Positions 5,588 to 14,408 of a stretch of 23,723 nucleotides of DNA are shown piece after piece (the first letter of the stretch is position 1; each line of letters begins with the position of its first letter). The stretch comes from Anoxybacillus sp050480245 (GTDB lineage Bacteria; Bacillota; Bacilli; Bacillales; Anoxybacillaceae), in the NCBI GenBank assembly GCA_050480245.1, contig JBCNEQ010000047.1. One strand, given 5' to 3'. Both the position numbers and the translations under genes were made by a program. Below the pieces are notes generated by a model that was not told the origin of the DNA, did not search any database, and was given only the letters and a program-made list of their open reading frames with translations.

Positions 5588-6256
5588 GTGACATACATAT
5601 GGCTTATTGCACTGTTTTTTATTTATAGCATATGTCCAACGTGGCTGATTCGTCTGTCGTCATTTCGTGTACAAAAAAGAGTGAAAGACGGTGTCGCATT
5701 AACCTTTGATGATGGACCAGATCCGACGTATACAGCCCAATTGCTCGATATATTAAAAAAATACGACGTAAAAGCGACATTTTTCGTTGTCGGTTGGAAG
5801 GCGAAAGCATATCCGCATCTCATTAAGCGAATGCACGAAGAAGGTCATACGATCGGTTTGCATCATTATTATCATACGAGCAATTGGTTTCTGCCTCCAT
5901 TTGTAGCGGAATGGGAGCTTCATCGATCGGCGCGTATCATTGAGCAAATCACAGGCGTTCGCCCTGTATACTACCGTCCGCCATGGGGACATATAAACAT
6001 ATGGACGTTGTTCATGCAAAAAAAGTATAAAACAGTAATGTGGACATATATTCTTGGTGATTGGAACGCTTCATTAGGCGTTGCTCGACTCTATGAGCGA
6101 TTAACAAAAAGCATAGAAGATGGAGCAATTATTGTACTACATGATAGCGGTTCGACGATGGGAGCCGATCAAGACGCGCCGGCCAACATGTTACAAGCGT
6201 TAGAGCGATTGCTGCAACGTACGCATGTGAAGTGGGTAAAGATGAGCGAAGAATAA
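5588..6256 (+). CDS. NodB-domain polysaccharide deacetylase, membrane-anchored
   Basis: The start is GTG at 5588, with AGAAAGGGG upstream; a TATAAT lies at 5563-5568. Residues 1-22 form one hydrophobic anchor, leaving the 200-residue catalytic domain outside the cell. All NodB motifs are present: TFDDGPDP (39-46, catalytic and metal Asp), the HxxxH metal site (His92 and His96), RPPWG (130-134), GDW (157-159) and the late LHDSG motif with the catalytic His (about 188). The enzyme should remove N-acetyl groups (EC 3.5.1.-) from an envelope glycan; the exact substrate cannot be read. It is the first gene of a tight operon with a DedA protein and a GT28 glycosyltransferase (gaps of about 15 bp), which suggests a lipid-linked glycan rather than bulk peptidoglycan. 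Confidence 0.88.
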   Translation: MTYIWLIALFFIYSICPTWLIRLSSFRVQKRVKDGVALTFDDGPDPTYTAQLLDILKKYDVKATFFVVGWKAKAYPHLIKRMHEEGHTIGLHHYYHTSNWFLPPFVAEWELHRSARIIEQITGVRPVYYRPPWGHINIWTLFMQKKYKTVMWTYILGDWNASLGVARLYERLTKSIEDGAIIVLHDSGSTMGADQDAPANMLQALERLLQRTHVKWVKMSEE

Positions 6257-6270
6257 AGGAGAACGCGGGA

Positions 6271-6852
6271 ATGGAAGCGAACAGCATTTTAACGTATATT
6301 CAATCACACGGCTATATTGTGTTATTTCTTTCTCTATTTTTCGGCATCGTTGGAATTCCCGCACCGGAAGAATCGCTTCTGTTTTTTGTTGGCATTTTTA
6401 TTTCGCATGACCAATTGCATTTTTTAAAAAGCTTATTTTTTGCCATTTCTGGTGCAACAATTGGCATGGTGGCCGCCTATACTGCTGGGTATACATTCGG
6501 TTCGCCCCTATTGTTTAAATATGGGCACTACATTGGGTTTCACCGACGAAGATATCGATACGCTTATCGCCATTTTCGTAAACGTGCGCGTTGGTTCATT
6601 ACATTTGGTTATTTTGTTCCAGGTGTTCGACAATTATCTCCGTATATGGCAGGAGTTGTTCGCTTTCCGTTTTTTCCGTTTCTTTTTTTATCGTTTGTTG
6701 GCGCGTCATTTTGGATTTGTTTATTTGTATGTGTAGGCAAGTTTCTCGGGGAGCGTATTCATATCCCGCTTCATATACTACCATGGATCACGGTGCTATT
6801 TTTTAGTTTATTTTTCATTGGACTATATGTGAAAAAAAGAAAACAAAACTAA
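6271..6852 (+). CDS. DedA/VTT-family membrane protein
   Basis: The start is ATG 6271, placed by AAAGGAG 8 nt upstream; the longer open frame from 6232 overlaps the previous gene and lacks such a site. The 193-residue protein has hydrophobic segments around 12-35, 50-70, 130-155 and 165-188. It carries the family signatures GIPAPEE near residue 27-33 and the re-entrant motif YFVPGVRQLSPYMAG near residue 110-124, with the conserved Arg. DedA proteins include UptA, which returns undecaprenyl phosphate across the membrane, and others active on phospholipids. Its position between a deacetylase and a glycosyltransferase points to lipid carrier or glycolipid handling, but the substrate is not determinable here. 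Confidence 0.88.
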   Translation: MEANSILTYIQSHGYIVLFLSLFFGIVGIPAPEESLLFFVGIFISHDQLHFLKSLFFAISGATIGMVAAYTAGYTFGSPLLFKYGHYIGFHRRRYRYAYRHFRKRARWFITFGYFVPGVRQLSPYMAGVVRFPFFPFLFLSFVGASFWICLFVCVGKFLGERIHIPLHILPWITVLFFSLFFIGLYVKKRKQN

Positions 6853-6867
6853 AAGGGAGTTCGCATA

Positions 6868-7980
6868 ATGATGAACATTCTCGTACTACCTTTGTTTCAA
6901 ATGCCATCTGGCCATCATCAAGTTGCCGATGCGCTTATTTATTCGTTGCAACATCGCTTTCCAGAAGTGTATTGCGAAAAGATCGATTTTCTCAGCTATT
7001 GCAGCGAACAAATTGAAAGGCGGGTAGCAGATTTTTACATCCGTTGGATTTCGGTATCACCTCATTCGTATGAATGGATGTATCGGCGGTGGATGAAAAA
7101 ATTTGAACAACCGACGATGGAGCCGTGGTTGCTTTATTTTGAAAAAAAGATGAAGCGCCTTCTCCAAGAAAAAAAGCCTGACCTTATCATATGTACGCAT
7201 TCGTTTCCTTCACACGTGTTGCAGCGATTGAAACAAAGAGGCGCTATAACAGTGCCTGTTATAAACGTATATACAGACTTTTTTTTAAGTGGTATTTGGG
7301 GAAAAACAGCGATTGATTATCATTTCGTTCCTCATAAAGATGCAAAGCGGTTGCTATGTACAATGTTTCATGTTGAGCCTCGTCGCGTCATTGTAACAGG
7401 CATTCCAATTCATGAGCATATTGTACCTGCTAAGAAAAAAAAACAGCGGGAAAATAAACGTATTTTAGTGGCGGGCGGCAATCAAGGATTAGGGAAAATA
7501 GAACAATTTTTAATGAACGCAACTCATACACAATTGACATATGACGTACTATGCGGAAAAAATGAAACATTATATCATGAGATAAAAAGTTGGAACAATC
7601 CGCGTATTCGCCCGTATCGATATATTTCCGATCCAGCGAAAATGAACGAGTTGTACGATGAAGTGGATGCAGTTGTGACAAAGCCGGGCGGTGTAACGAT
7701 GAGCGAAGTGCTAGCGAAAAGGCTGCCTGCTTTTACGCTTTCGTATTTGCCGGGGCAAGAACAAATGAATTTGCACTATTTAAGAAAAAAAGGACTCATT
7801 TACCTTCTTCACGATAAAGAACCCTACGACCAACAATTAATGCGTATATTGATGAATGATGAAGAAATGAATCAATTAGAAAAACGAATGGAGCATTATT
7901 GGTACGGGCGTGAAAAAACAGCGCAAGATGCGCTTAGCGAATGGATCGAAGCGAATATATATGCAACAAAAAAGCGATGA
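6868..7980 (+). CDS. GT28-family glycosyltransferase, MGDG synthase/UgtP-like
   Basis: The 370-residue protein starts at a double ATG after AAGGGAG. The N-terminal half (about 1-165) matches the MGDG synthase domain, including PSGHHQVADAL (about 13-23) and a DFFLSGIW segment. The C-terminal half is the nucleotide-sugar domain of the MurG/UgtP fold with VTKPGGVTMSEVLAKRLP (about 270-287) and a following PGQEQMN. Such enzymes move a sugar from UDP-sugar onto diacylglycerol or a related lipid on the inner membrane face. It is shorter and more divergent than typical UgtP (about 380-400), so the acceptor may differ. It is the last gene of the deacetylase-DedA operon and ends at a bidirectional terminator. 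Confidence 0.85.
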   Translation: MMNILVLPLFQMPSGHHQVADALIYSLQHRFPEVYCEKIDFLSYCSEQIERRVADFYIRWISVSPHSYEWMYRRWMKKFEQPTMEPWLLYFEKKMKRLLQEKKPDLIICTHSFPSHVLQRLKQRGAITVPVINVYTDFFLSGIWGKTAIDYHFVPHKDAKRLLCTMFHVEPRRVIVTGIPIHEHIVPAKKKKQRENKRILVAGGNQGLGKIEQFLMNATHTQLTYDVLCGKNETLYHEIKSWNNPRIRPYRYISDPAKMNELYDEVDAVVTKPGGVTMSEVLAKRLPAFTLSYLPGQEQMNLHYLRKKGLIYLLHDKEPYDQQLMRILMNDEEMNQLEKRMEHYWYGREKTAQDALSEWIEANIYATKKR

Positions 7981-8003
7981 GGCCGGCTCATCGCTTTTAT
8001 TTT
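7971..8003. terminator. Bidirectional intrinsic terminator
   Basis: AAAGCGATGAG (7971-7981) pairs perfectly with CTCATCGCTTT (7987-7997) around a 5-nt loop, with T-runs on both strands. It serves the convergent GT28 and gerC-type genes and overlaps the 3' end of each. Confidence 0.9.
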
Positions 8004-9127
8004 TTCGACTTTCCATATGTGTCAATGCTTAATTTCACGTTGATTTTTCCTAGTGTATCCTTTGTGAGCGGAACTAATCCATTTGTTGTATATTTGCGCC
8101 AATCGTTTACATTTTGACGATACAAGGCGTTCGATAATTGCAGCGTATCGATGCCTTCTTTGACGCCGAGTTGAAATAAATCCTCGATTTCCTTTTTTAC
8201 TGTTTTGGTTGCGTATTCAATAATTTGTTTTTCGGGCATGTTTTTGAGCAGTTCGATGATGCTTCCTGTCGCTTGTACGTCAACGGTGAAAACCGGACGA
8301 CCGTCTTTGATTTCATACGACACGCTTGCTTTTGGTCCGCGCACAACGAGCGTCCCAATCATTTTGCCGTTTGGCTGAATGTAAATCGGTGTCCGCTCCG
8401 TCCCTTTCGTTACCCAGCGTAAACCATCAAGTTGACGGCGCGGGATACATGCTTGTTTGTTGTAGCGATGTAAGAAACAAACGCCATCCATTTTTAACAT
8501 CGGTTTTTCTTTTTTATTTTCCGTCCAACTTTTTTCTTCAATCGCAAGAGAGGGGAGCGGAAAAACAGCCGCTTTTTCATCAGATGCAGCGATAAATTCA
8601 TTTATCCGTTTCGGTTGAATAAATGAACTTTGTTCGTAAATGTTTTTCGGATTGGCAAGTAATGAGAAATATGGCGAATAATCTAAAAACGGTGTTGTCT
8701 CAAACAATTGTTCAATCGGTTCTTTTGTTGCAAAGGTCCAAATCGTATGGCGAATTTCATTGTAACGGTTGAGCACATCGATGACGTCACGCACGAGCCC
8801 TTTTTTGAGCGCCCGTTCTGTAAAAACGATTCCTTTCACATGTCCCCACGATACTCCTTGTTGAATCGCTTGATACAACCGATCTGTCGCCACGTTAAAC
8901 GTCTCTCCCGTTGCCTTTCCGATCGTAACGGTCGATTTTTCTCGGCCACCTCCCGCTTCGACTTTTGCAAGCCCTGAAAAACTAATGAGCTGAGCGTATG
9001 CGATCACTTGATCGTCTTCATAATCTATACCGATTGCATGAATGTAAGCGAGACGGTCAATTTCTTTCATTCCCCAACAGCCGGCTAAACACAAACAACA
9101 AAAAAAGGAAAGAAATAGCCGAGTCAT
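7997..9127 (-). CDS. Ger(x)C-type germinant receptor lipoprotein (C subunit)
   Basis: The 376-residue product begins with a lipoprotein signal and lipobox LAGC (Cys17), so it is anchored on the outer face of the inner spore membrane. The N-terminal domain (…CWGMKEIDRLAYIHAIGIDYEDD…) and the C-terminal domain (…IIEYATKTVKKEIEDLFQLGVKEGIDTLQLSNALYRQNVNDWRK…) are those of the GerAC/GerBC/GerKC family. The ATG overlaps the stop of the A subunit gene (ATGA, 9124-9127), so the two are translationally coupled. It is the last gene of a three-gene germinant receptor operon. Which of the GerA-type paralogues it represents, and its nutrient ligand, cannot be decided. Confidence 0.93.
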   Translation of the reverse strand: MTRLFLSFFCCLCLAGCWGMKEIDRLAYIHAIGIDYEDDQVIAYAQLISFSGLAKVEAGGGREKSTVTIGKATGETFNVATDRLYQAIQQGVSWGHVKGIVFTERALKKGLVRDVIDVLNRYNEIRHTIWTFATKEPIEQLFETTPFLDYSPYFSLLANPKNIYEQSSFIQPKRINEFIAASDEKAAVFPLPSLAIEEKSWTENKKEKPMLKMDGVCFLHRYNKQACIPRRQLDGLRWVTKGTERTPIYIQPNGKMIGTLVVRGPKASVSYEIKDGRPVFTVDVQATGSIIELLKNMPEKQIIEYATKTVKKEIEDLFQLGVKEGIDTLQLSNALYRQNVNDWRKYTTNGLVPLTKDTLGKINVKLSIDTYGKSKK

Positions 9128-10587
9128 GATCCTTCACCCGGCGTATTGTCGTTCGTTTTCAACATTTTTGGACGGCGTTTAAATCTTTTCCATCCACTAG
9201 TAATCACCACTTTCCATATATCTCCTGTTACTGGAGAGATCGGGGCTAAATATGGGACACCAAACGATGTTAAATTTGCGACATAAATAAGAATAAAAAA
9301 CATGGATGCGATAAATCCGAAAAGCCCGAGCATAGATGAAGCAGCAAGAACGATAAAACGTAAAATCGACACCGTTCCAGCAAGCGATTGATTAACGAGT
9401 GTAAATGTCGCAATAACTGATGTCGCCATGACGACAAGCGTACTTGGTCCTGATAAACCTGCGTTTATTGCAGCTTGCCCGATAATTAAGCCCCCAACGA
9501 CCGATAACGTTTGTCCGATCGCCATCGGCAGCCGCATCCCTGCCTCTTTAAAAATTTCAAATAAGCTAATCATAATAAATGCTTCGAGTGGAACAGGGAG
9601 CGGAACGCCTTGGCGAGAGAGAACGACCGTGGCTAACAGCGTAAACGGCAATTGATCTTGATGATATGTTACAATTGCGACCCAAAGTCCAGGTAAAAAG
9701 ACAGCGACACTAATGCCGATCAGCCGAATAATCCGTTGGAATGTAACGAATATAAACGATGTGCTATTGTCTTCAGATGTGTTTAACAAAAACGTTAAAT
9801 TTGCTGGACCGATTAATGCGGTTGGCGATCCGTCAACAAATATCGCAAACCGACCAGATAAAAGAGCATTGACGACAAAATCAGGACGGCCGGAGTAAGC
9901 GAAAACAGGAAATAAAGAGACGTATTTTTCGCTTAACAACTCTTCTAATTGGTTCGTCCCAGTTAAGGCGTCGATGTTGATGGTACTTAACCGTCGCTTG
10001 AGCTCATCAATTGTTTCTTGATTTATAATGTCTTTTATATATAAAAGATCGACTTTCGTTCGGCTTCGTTTGCCGACTAATACTTGTTCAACGTGTAAAC
10101 TGCTCGTTTTTAACCGTTTTCGTACGAGCGCCACGTTTTTCGCAGCTTCTTCAATAAAGCCGTCTTTCGGACCGCGAATCGACATTTCTGTGTTCGGTTC
10201 TTCTGGGTTTCGGTTCGGTGGGTTAGCAAGTGAAATCGAATACATTGCTCCCGCTTCGACGAAGTAAATGATTAAATCTCCGTTAAAAATGAGAAAATCA
10301 AGCTGTTGGGTAGAGATGGATTTTCCGATTAAATGAAGCGGCATTTGTTTATATTTTTCAATATCTGTAACGGAATAAAGCGGATATTGTTGCCCCATGC
10401 GCGTAATGGTCGGGAAAATAAATTCTTTAAGTAGCTTCGTATCACATAATTCTTCACAATAGACGAAAATGAGTGAAAGCGGTTTTCGTTCGTCCGAATA
10501 GATGGTAGCTGGCATGATTACGACATCTTTACATTGTGCAAAATGTTCTTTTAATGTTCGTTCATCGACAATGATTTCAGCGGTCAT
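9124..10587 (-). CDS. GerA-family spore germination protein (A subunit)
   Basis: I place the start at ATG 10585-10587, because AAAGGAG lies 9-10 nt upstream and because it overlaps the stop of the preceding gene by four bases (ATGA); a longer open frame runs back to 10686 inside the upstream gene. The product has 487 residues: a soluble N-terminal region (1 to about 240, including SIRGPKDGFIEE and the KRSRTKVDLLYIKDI segment), then a membrane region with about five helices (about 245-450, with PVPLEAFIMISLFEIFKEAGMRLP), then a basic tail. GerA-type A subunits form the oligomeric ion channel of the nutrient receptor in the inner spore membrane. Confidence 0.94.
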   Translation of the reverse strand: MTAEIIVDERTLKEHFAQCKDVVIMPATIYSDERKPLSLIFVYCEELCDTKLLKEFIFPTITRMGQQYPLYSVTDIEKYKQMPLHLIGKSISTQQLDFLIFNGDLIIYFVEAGAMYSISLANPPNRNPEEPNTEMSIRGPKDGFIEEAAKNVALVRKRLKTSSLHVEQVLVGKRSRTKVDLLYIKDIINQETIDELKRRLSTINIDALTGTNQLEELLSEKYVSLFPVFAYSGRPDFVVNALLSGRFAIFVDGSPTALIGPANLTFLLNTSEDNSTSFIFVTFQRIIRLIGISVAVFLPGLWVAIVTYHQDQLPFTLLATVVLSRQGVPLPVPLEAFIMISLFEIFKEAGMRLPMAIGQTLSVVGGLIIGQAAINAGLSGPSTLVVMATSVIATFTLVNQSLAGTVSILRFIVLAASSMLGLFGFIASMFFILIYVANLTSFGVPYLAPISPVTGDIWKVVITSGWKRFKRRPKMLKTNDNTPGEGS

Positions 10588-11660
10588 GCGGATGCTCTCC
10601 TTTCTTTTATACGTATTGCTAACGCAAGTACGAACAATAACATCGCAAGAAAACAAATGAAGAAAAACGACATCGGTAACAGCCATTTTTTTAACGTATG
10701 AAAAAACGTATCATCGCTTATCGGTGTCATCGCAGCAAAGAACATAACGACATATACGAATATTAAAATCCACCGTCGTGATGCTTTATTCGTTATATCA
10801 AATAGCTCTGGAATAAGCGCAGTTGCCAGTGAAATGCGAATAAATGCTCCGGCGAGCCATTGATACACGGATAAAAAATCGAAATGTTCTAAATATGATC
10901 CGAGATTAACCATGCGCCATTGTTCAAGGGCAGGATAGCGTAAATGGCTTGCTTCCTTAGGACCAAACACGGTAATAGCGCCAATCGTTGGGCCAATTGA
11001 TAAACTGGCAGCCACAACCCCGAACAAAACGAGTTTCATAAAAGAAATGTTCGTCTTCATTTGTTGTTGCATAAATAGTAAAAGAATAATTTCTCCATAG
11101 CCGGCAGCGACGTACATGACTCCTTTCCAAACGGGCATCCAACCGTCTTCAAGCATCGGCTTTAACAGTTCATAATTTTTATGTGGGATTGTAGCTAAAG
11201 CGACGAATATACCGAACAGCACAACGAAAGGTAAAATAACACCCGACGTTTTAGCGATTGATGGTAAACCGATCGAAGCGTTATAAAAACAAATAATACA
11301 AAGTGCGATGATAATTGCCCAGTTCGGTGTTGCTGTTAAATACGATGTCGTTATAAACGTTGTCGTATCTTTTAATGTCACAATGCTAATGATGAGTAAA
11401 TATATACATGTGACAGAAGCGATAAAATAAGCAATTGGAGCTCCGATATTTTCTTTTAGCCATTGGAAGATGTGCGTCTGTTGCGATTGTTTTATCGGAA
11501 AATAAACAAGTGGGAGGAAAAGGACGAGAAGGATCAACCCAAGAATGGCAGAGATCCATGCATCTCGCCCAGCTACTTCAAGTAAGATTGGAATGATAAT
11601 GACGTGATTCATAAGACCGATCGATAGCATTAAAACGAATAACATTTGTATTGTGTTCAT
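10584..11660 (-). CDS. Spore germination permease (GerAB/GerKB-type B subunit)
   Basis: The start is ATG 11658-11660 with AAGGTGTG upstream; an in-frame codon 42 bp further out has no ribosome binding site. The 358-residue protein is almost wholly hydrophobic, with about ten helices, as in the APC-superfamily GerAB transporters that bind the germinant amino acid or sugar. Recognisable parts are MLSIGLMNHVIIIPILLEVAGRDAW at the N-terminus and NLGSYLEHFDFLSVYQWLAGAFIRIS near residue 265-290. It is the first gene of the operon, which gives the order B-A-C rather than the common A-B-C. A sigma-G promoter is expected; a CATATTA sequence on the minus strand near 11717 is the only candidate -10 and has no convincing -35. 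Confidence 0.93.
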   Translation of the reverse strand: MNTIQMLFVLMLSIGLMNHVIIIPILLEVAGRDAWISAILGLILLVLFLPLVYFPIKQSQQTHIFQWLKENIGAPIAYFIASVTCIYLLIISIVTLKDTTTFITTSYLTATPNWAIIIALCIICFYNASIGLPSIAKTSGVILPFVVLFGIFVALATIPHKNYELLKPMLEDGWMPVWKGVMYVAAGYGEIILLLFMQQQMKTNISFMKLVLFGVVAASLSIGPTIGAITVFGPKEASHLRYPALEQWRMVNLGSYLEHFDFLSVYQWLAGAFIRISLATALIPELFDITNKASRRWILIFVYVVMFFAAMTPISDDTFFHTLKKWLLPMSFFFICFLAMLLFVLALAIRIKERRASA

Positions 11661-11812
11661 ATTCACACACCTTTTTTCCAATTGTATTTTTATCGTTTCC
11701 AAACAGGGAAATAATATGCATTGTCACCATCTAGGCTCGTTTCGCCATATAAATAAAAAAGTAGTTGTGCTACAATAAATGAAGTGACATGAACAGTTGA
11801 GGAGGAACGAAC

Positions 11813-12877
11813 ATGAAAATCACATTAGGTGTATTATACGGTGGCAAATCACCTGAGCATAAAGTATCGTTGCAAACCGCACGCTCTGTTATTAATGCGG
11901 TAAATAAAGAAAAATTTACGGTTGTTCCGATTTACATTACGACAGACGGAGAATGGTTGCGCGGCGAGGCGATTGAAGGGGAAGTGCAAGATGTGAAGCA
12001 ACTCGTTTTCGATAATGGGCTGCCAGCGCTTACTTCCATTGCTAACCGCGAAGGAAATAAGGAAGAACGAATCGATGTCATTTTCCCGCTTTTGCACGGC
12101 CCGAACGGAGAGGACGGAACGGTGCAAGGAATGTTAGAACTGTTGGACGTACCGTATGTTGGAAACGGTGTGTTAGCATCAGCGGTTGGCATGGATAAAG
12201 TCGTTATGAAGCAATTGTTTGCTCAAGCAGGATTAAACCAAGCCCGTTACGTCTTTTTCTTAAAAAAAGAATGGGAAAAGCATAAAGAAACTGTATATGA
12301 AACGGTAGAACGTGAGCTTGGCTACCCGTGCTTTGTTAAGCCAGCCAATGCTGGTTCGAGCGTGGGAATTAGTAAATGTAAAAACCGTGAGCAATTACAA
12401 ACCGCATTTCAAGAGGCGTTTCGTTACGATCGAAAAGTCATTGTAGAAGAGGCGATTGTCGGTCGTGAAGTGGAGATTGGGGTGATCGGCAACGACGATC
12501 CGATTTGTTCCGTCGTTGGGGAAATCGTCCCGAAAAAAGAGTTTTACGATTACGAAGCAAAATATGTCGATGGAAATACAGAGTTAGTCATCCCAGCAAA
12601 CATTACGAATAAAGAATATGAAACGATTAAACGAATGGCGCTTACTGCCTTTAAAACGCTCAATTTAGCCGGATTAGTTCGCGCTGACTTTTTCTTGACA
12701 GCAGATGGAGAGGCGTATATTAACGAAGTCAATACGATGCCGGGCTTTACGCCATTTAGCATGTTCCCGCTCTTATGGAAACATACAGGTGTATCGTATG
12801 AGGAATTAATTGAACGCCTCATTCAACTGGCGATTGAGCGATATGAAGAAAAACAAAACATTACGTATGTACTTTAA
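11813..12877 (+). CDS. ddl: D-alanine--D-alanine ligase
   Basis: The start is ATG 11813, with GAGGAACGAAC directly upstream. The 354-residue ATP-grasp enzyme joins two D-Ala molecules (EC 6.3.2.4) in the cytoplasm. Visible signatures are GGKSPEHKVS (about 10-19), PLLHGPNGEDGTVQG near 92-106, the ATP-binding loop KPANAGSSVGISK near 178-190 and the metal and D-Ala-binding end INEVNTMPGFT near 304-314. The length fits the longer DdlA-type form with an inserted segment. It lies 9 bp from murF, which uses its product, and D-Ala is supplied by alr further along; ddl-murF is a classic operon. Confidence 0.97.
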   Translation: MKITLGVLYGGKSPEHKVSLQTARSVINAVNKEKFTVVPIYITTDGEWLRGEAIEGEVQDVKQLVFDNGLPALTSIANREGNKEERIDVIFPLLHGPNGEDGTVQGMLELLDVPYVGNGVLASAVGMDKVVMKQLFAQAGLNQARYVFFLKKEWEKHKETVYETVERELGYPCFVKPANAGSSVGISKCKNREQLQTAFQEAFRYDRKVIVEEAIVGREVEIGVIGNDDPICSVVGEIVPKKEFYDYEAKYVDGNTELVIPANITNKEYETIKRMALTAFKTLNLAGLVRADFFLTADGEAYINEVNTMPGFTPFSMFPLLWKHTGVSYEELIERLIQLAIERYEEKQNITYVL

Positions 12878-12886
12878 GGTGATCAT

Positions 12887-14263
12887 ATGATTATACGTTC
12901 ATTAGCAGACATTCAAACGATGATTCCTGGAAGTATAATTGATGAGCGATATGCTTCTGTTATGATTCATGGTGTGTCGACAGATACGCGCACAATCGAG
13001 AGAGGAAACTTATATGTTCCGTTAAAAGGAGCTACATTTAACGGTCATGAGTTTGTTCGGCAGGCGTTTGACAAAGGGGCAACGGCTGCGCTATGGAGTG
13101 AACATGAGCCGAACGCTCCGAAAGATGTGCCGCTTATTTTTGTAGACGATTCGCTCGTTGCTCTCCAACAGCTCGCTCATGCGTATCGAAAACAACTTCG
13201 TACGCGCGTCATCGGCGTGACAGGAAGCAACGGAAAAACGACAACGAAAGATATGATCGCCTCTTTGCTGGGGACATTGTATCGTGTACAAAAAACGGAA
13301 GGGAATTTAAACAATCATATCGGTGTGCCGCTGACACTTCTTCGTTTAAAAGAAGAAACAGAGTATGCGGTCGTTGAAATGGGGATGAGCGGTTTTGGGG
13401 AAATTGAGTTGCTCTCTACCCTTGCCGAACCAGATGTTGCGGTCATTACAAACATTGGTGAATCGCATTTACAAGAGCTCGGTTCACGCGAAGGAATTGC
13501 AACGGCGAAGTTTGAAATCGTGAAAGGACTACAACGTGACGGTTTATTGATTTATCACGGAGATGAGCCGTTGTTGCAAGCGCGCGTGCAACAATCTTCC
13601 CTTTCGTATGTTCAAACGTTTGGAATGGAACCGACAAACGATTATTATCCGCTAGACATTCGTGTTCAAGCGGATGGAACGACGTTTACGGTAAATGGTT
13701 GGCCAGACGAAACGTTTCATATGCCGCTTCTCGGTCGCCACCATGTCATGAACGCGCTAGCCGCGATGGCGGTTGCACGCTTCGCTTCCGTCGATGTGGC
13801 TCATATGAAAGAAGGGTTTTCGTGCTTAACGGTAACAAAAATGCGTACAGAAGTCGTGAAACGTCATGACGGAGTGACGGTGATTAACGATGCATATAAT
13901 GCAAGCCCAACGTCAATGCGAGCAGCCCTTGAACTGCTTGGACAATTGACAGGATATCGTAAAAAAATAGCAATTGTCGGGGATATGCTTGAATTAGGCG
14001 AACAAGAAATCGCTTTTCACGAACAAATTGGTCGGATGCTTGATCCGCAAAAAATAGATTACGTATTCACGTACGGAGTGCGCGCAAAGGCGATCGCCGA
14101 GCAAGCAAAAAAGCGGTTTGGCGAAGGACGTGTTCGTTCGTATGAAGAGAAAGCGGAATTAGCCGCAGATGTGCAAGCAATTATGGAAGCAGGTGATGTC
14201 ATTTTACTTAAGGCATCTCGCGGTATGAGGCTAGAGGAAATCATTTCTTTGCTAAATGAGTAA
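12887..14263 (+). CDS. murF: UDP-N-acetylmuramoyl-tripeptide--D-alanyl-D-alanine ligase
   Basis: The start is ATG 12887, with AAGGTGAT upstream. The 458-residue Mur ligase adds D-Ala-D-Ala to UDP-MurNAc-tripeptide (EC 6.3.2.10), the last cytoplasmic step of the precursor. The N-terminal domain (about 25-100) carries GVSTDTRTIERGNLYVPLKG, the P-loop is GVTGSNGKTTT (110-120), the ATP site continues with NLNNHIGVPLTLL, and the C-terminal domain has NDAYNASPTSMRAAL near residue 336-350. It follows ddl directly, and the 136-bp gap behind it holds a separate promoter and leader for the helicase gene. Confidence 0.97.
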   Translation: MIIRSLADIQTMIPGSIIDERYASVMIHGVSTDTRTIERGNLYVPLKGATFNGHEFVRQAFDKGATAALWSEHEPNAPKDVPLIFVDDSLVALQQLAHAYRKQLRTRVIGVTGSNGKTTTKDMIASLLGTLYRVQKTEGNLNNHIGVPLTLLRLKEETEYAVVEMGMSGFGEIELLSTLAEPDVAVITNIGESHLQELGSREGIATAKFEIVKGLQRDGLLIYHGDEPLLQARVQQSSLSYVQTFGMEPTNDYYPLDIRVQADGTTFTVNGWPDETFHMPLLGRHHVMNALAAMAVARFASVDVAHMKEGFSCLTVTKMRTEVVKRHDGVTVINDAYNASPTSMRAALELLGQLTGYRKKIAIVGDMLELGEQEIAFHEQIGRMLDPQKIDYVFTYGVRAKAIAEQAKKRFGEGRVRSYEEKAELAADVQAIMEAGDVILLKASRGMRLEEIISLLNE

Positions 14264-14281
14264 AAAGAGTTGTTCAATTTG

Positions 14282-14310
14282 TTGAAAACATATGCATAAA
14301 ATGGTATGAT
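14282..14310 (+). promoter_or_regulatory. Sigma-A promoter of cshA
   Basis: TTGAAA (14282-14287) and TATGAT (14305-14310) are exactly 17 bp apart, about 100 bp upstream of the helicase start. Confidence 0.8.
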
Positions 14311-14325
14311 GGATGAGAGCTGTTT

Positions 14326-14376
14326 ACGGAATGAATTTCAACAAGGCACTTCCGTCTATACGGGAATGCCTTTTTT
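14326..14376 (+). promoter_or_regulatory. Attenuator-like leader of cshA: competing hairpins with a terminator
   Basis: The leader contains an intrinsic terminator: AAGGCACTTCCGT (14343-14355) pairs with ACGGGAATGCCTT (14360-14372), with one mismatch and one G-U pair, and a run of T follows. The promoter is upstream of this terminator and the gene downstream, so transcription must read through it. The sequence ACGGAA (14326-14331) is complementary to TTCCGT (14350-14355), which is the left arm of the terminator, so an alternative antiterminator hairpin is possible. I know of no riboswitch class that matches. Confidence 0.6.
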
Positions 14377-14408
14377 CGTAAGTTATTTGAAGAAGGAGTA
14401 TGAAAAAA

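Noticed and set aside
10588..10686. Upstream extension of the germination A subunit
   Set aside because: It lies within the B subunit gene and lacks a ribosome binding site. The ATG at 10587 has AAAGGAG and an ATGA overlap.
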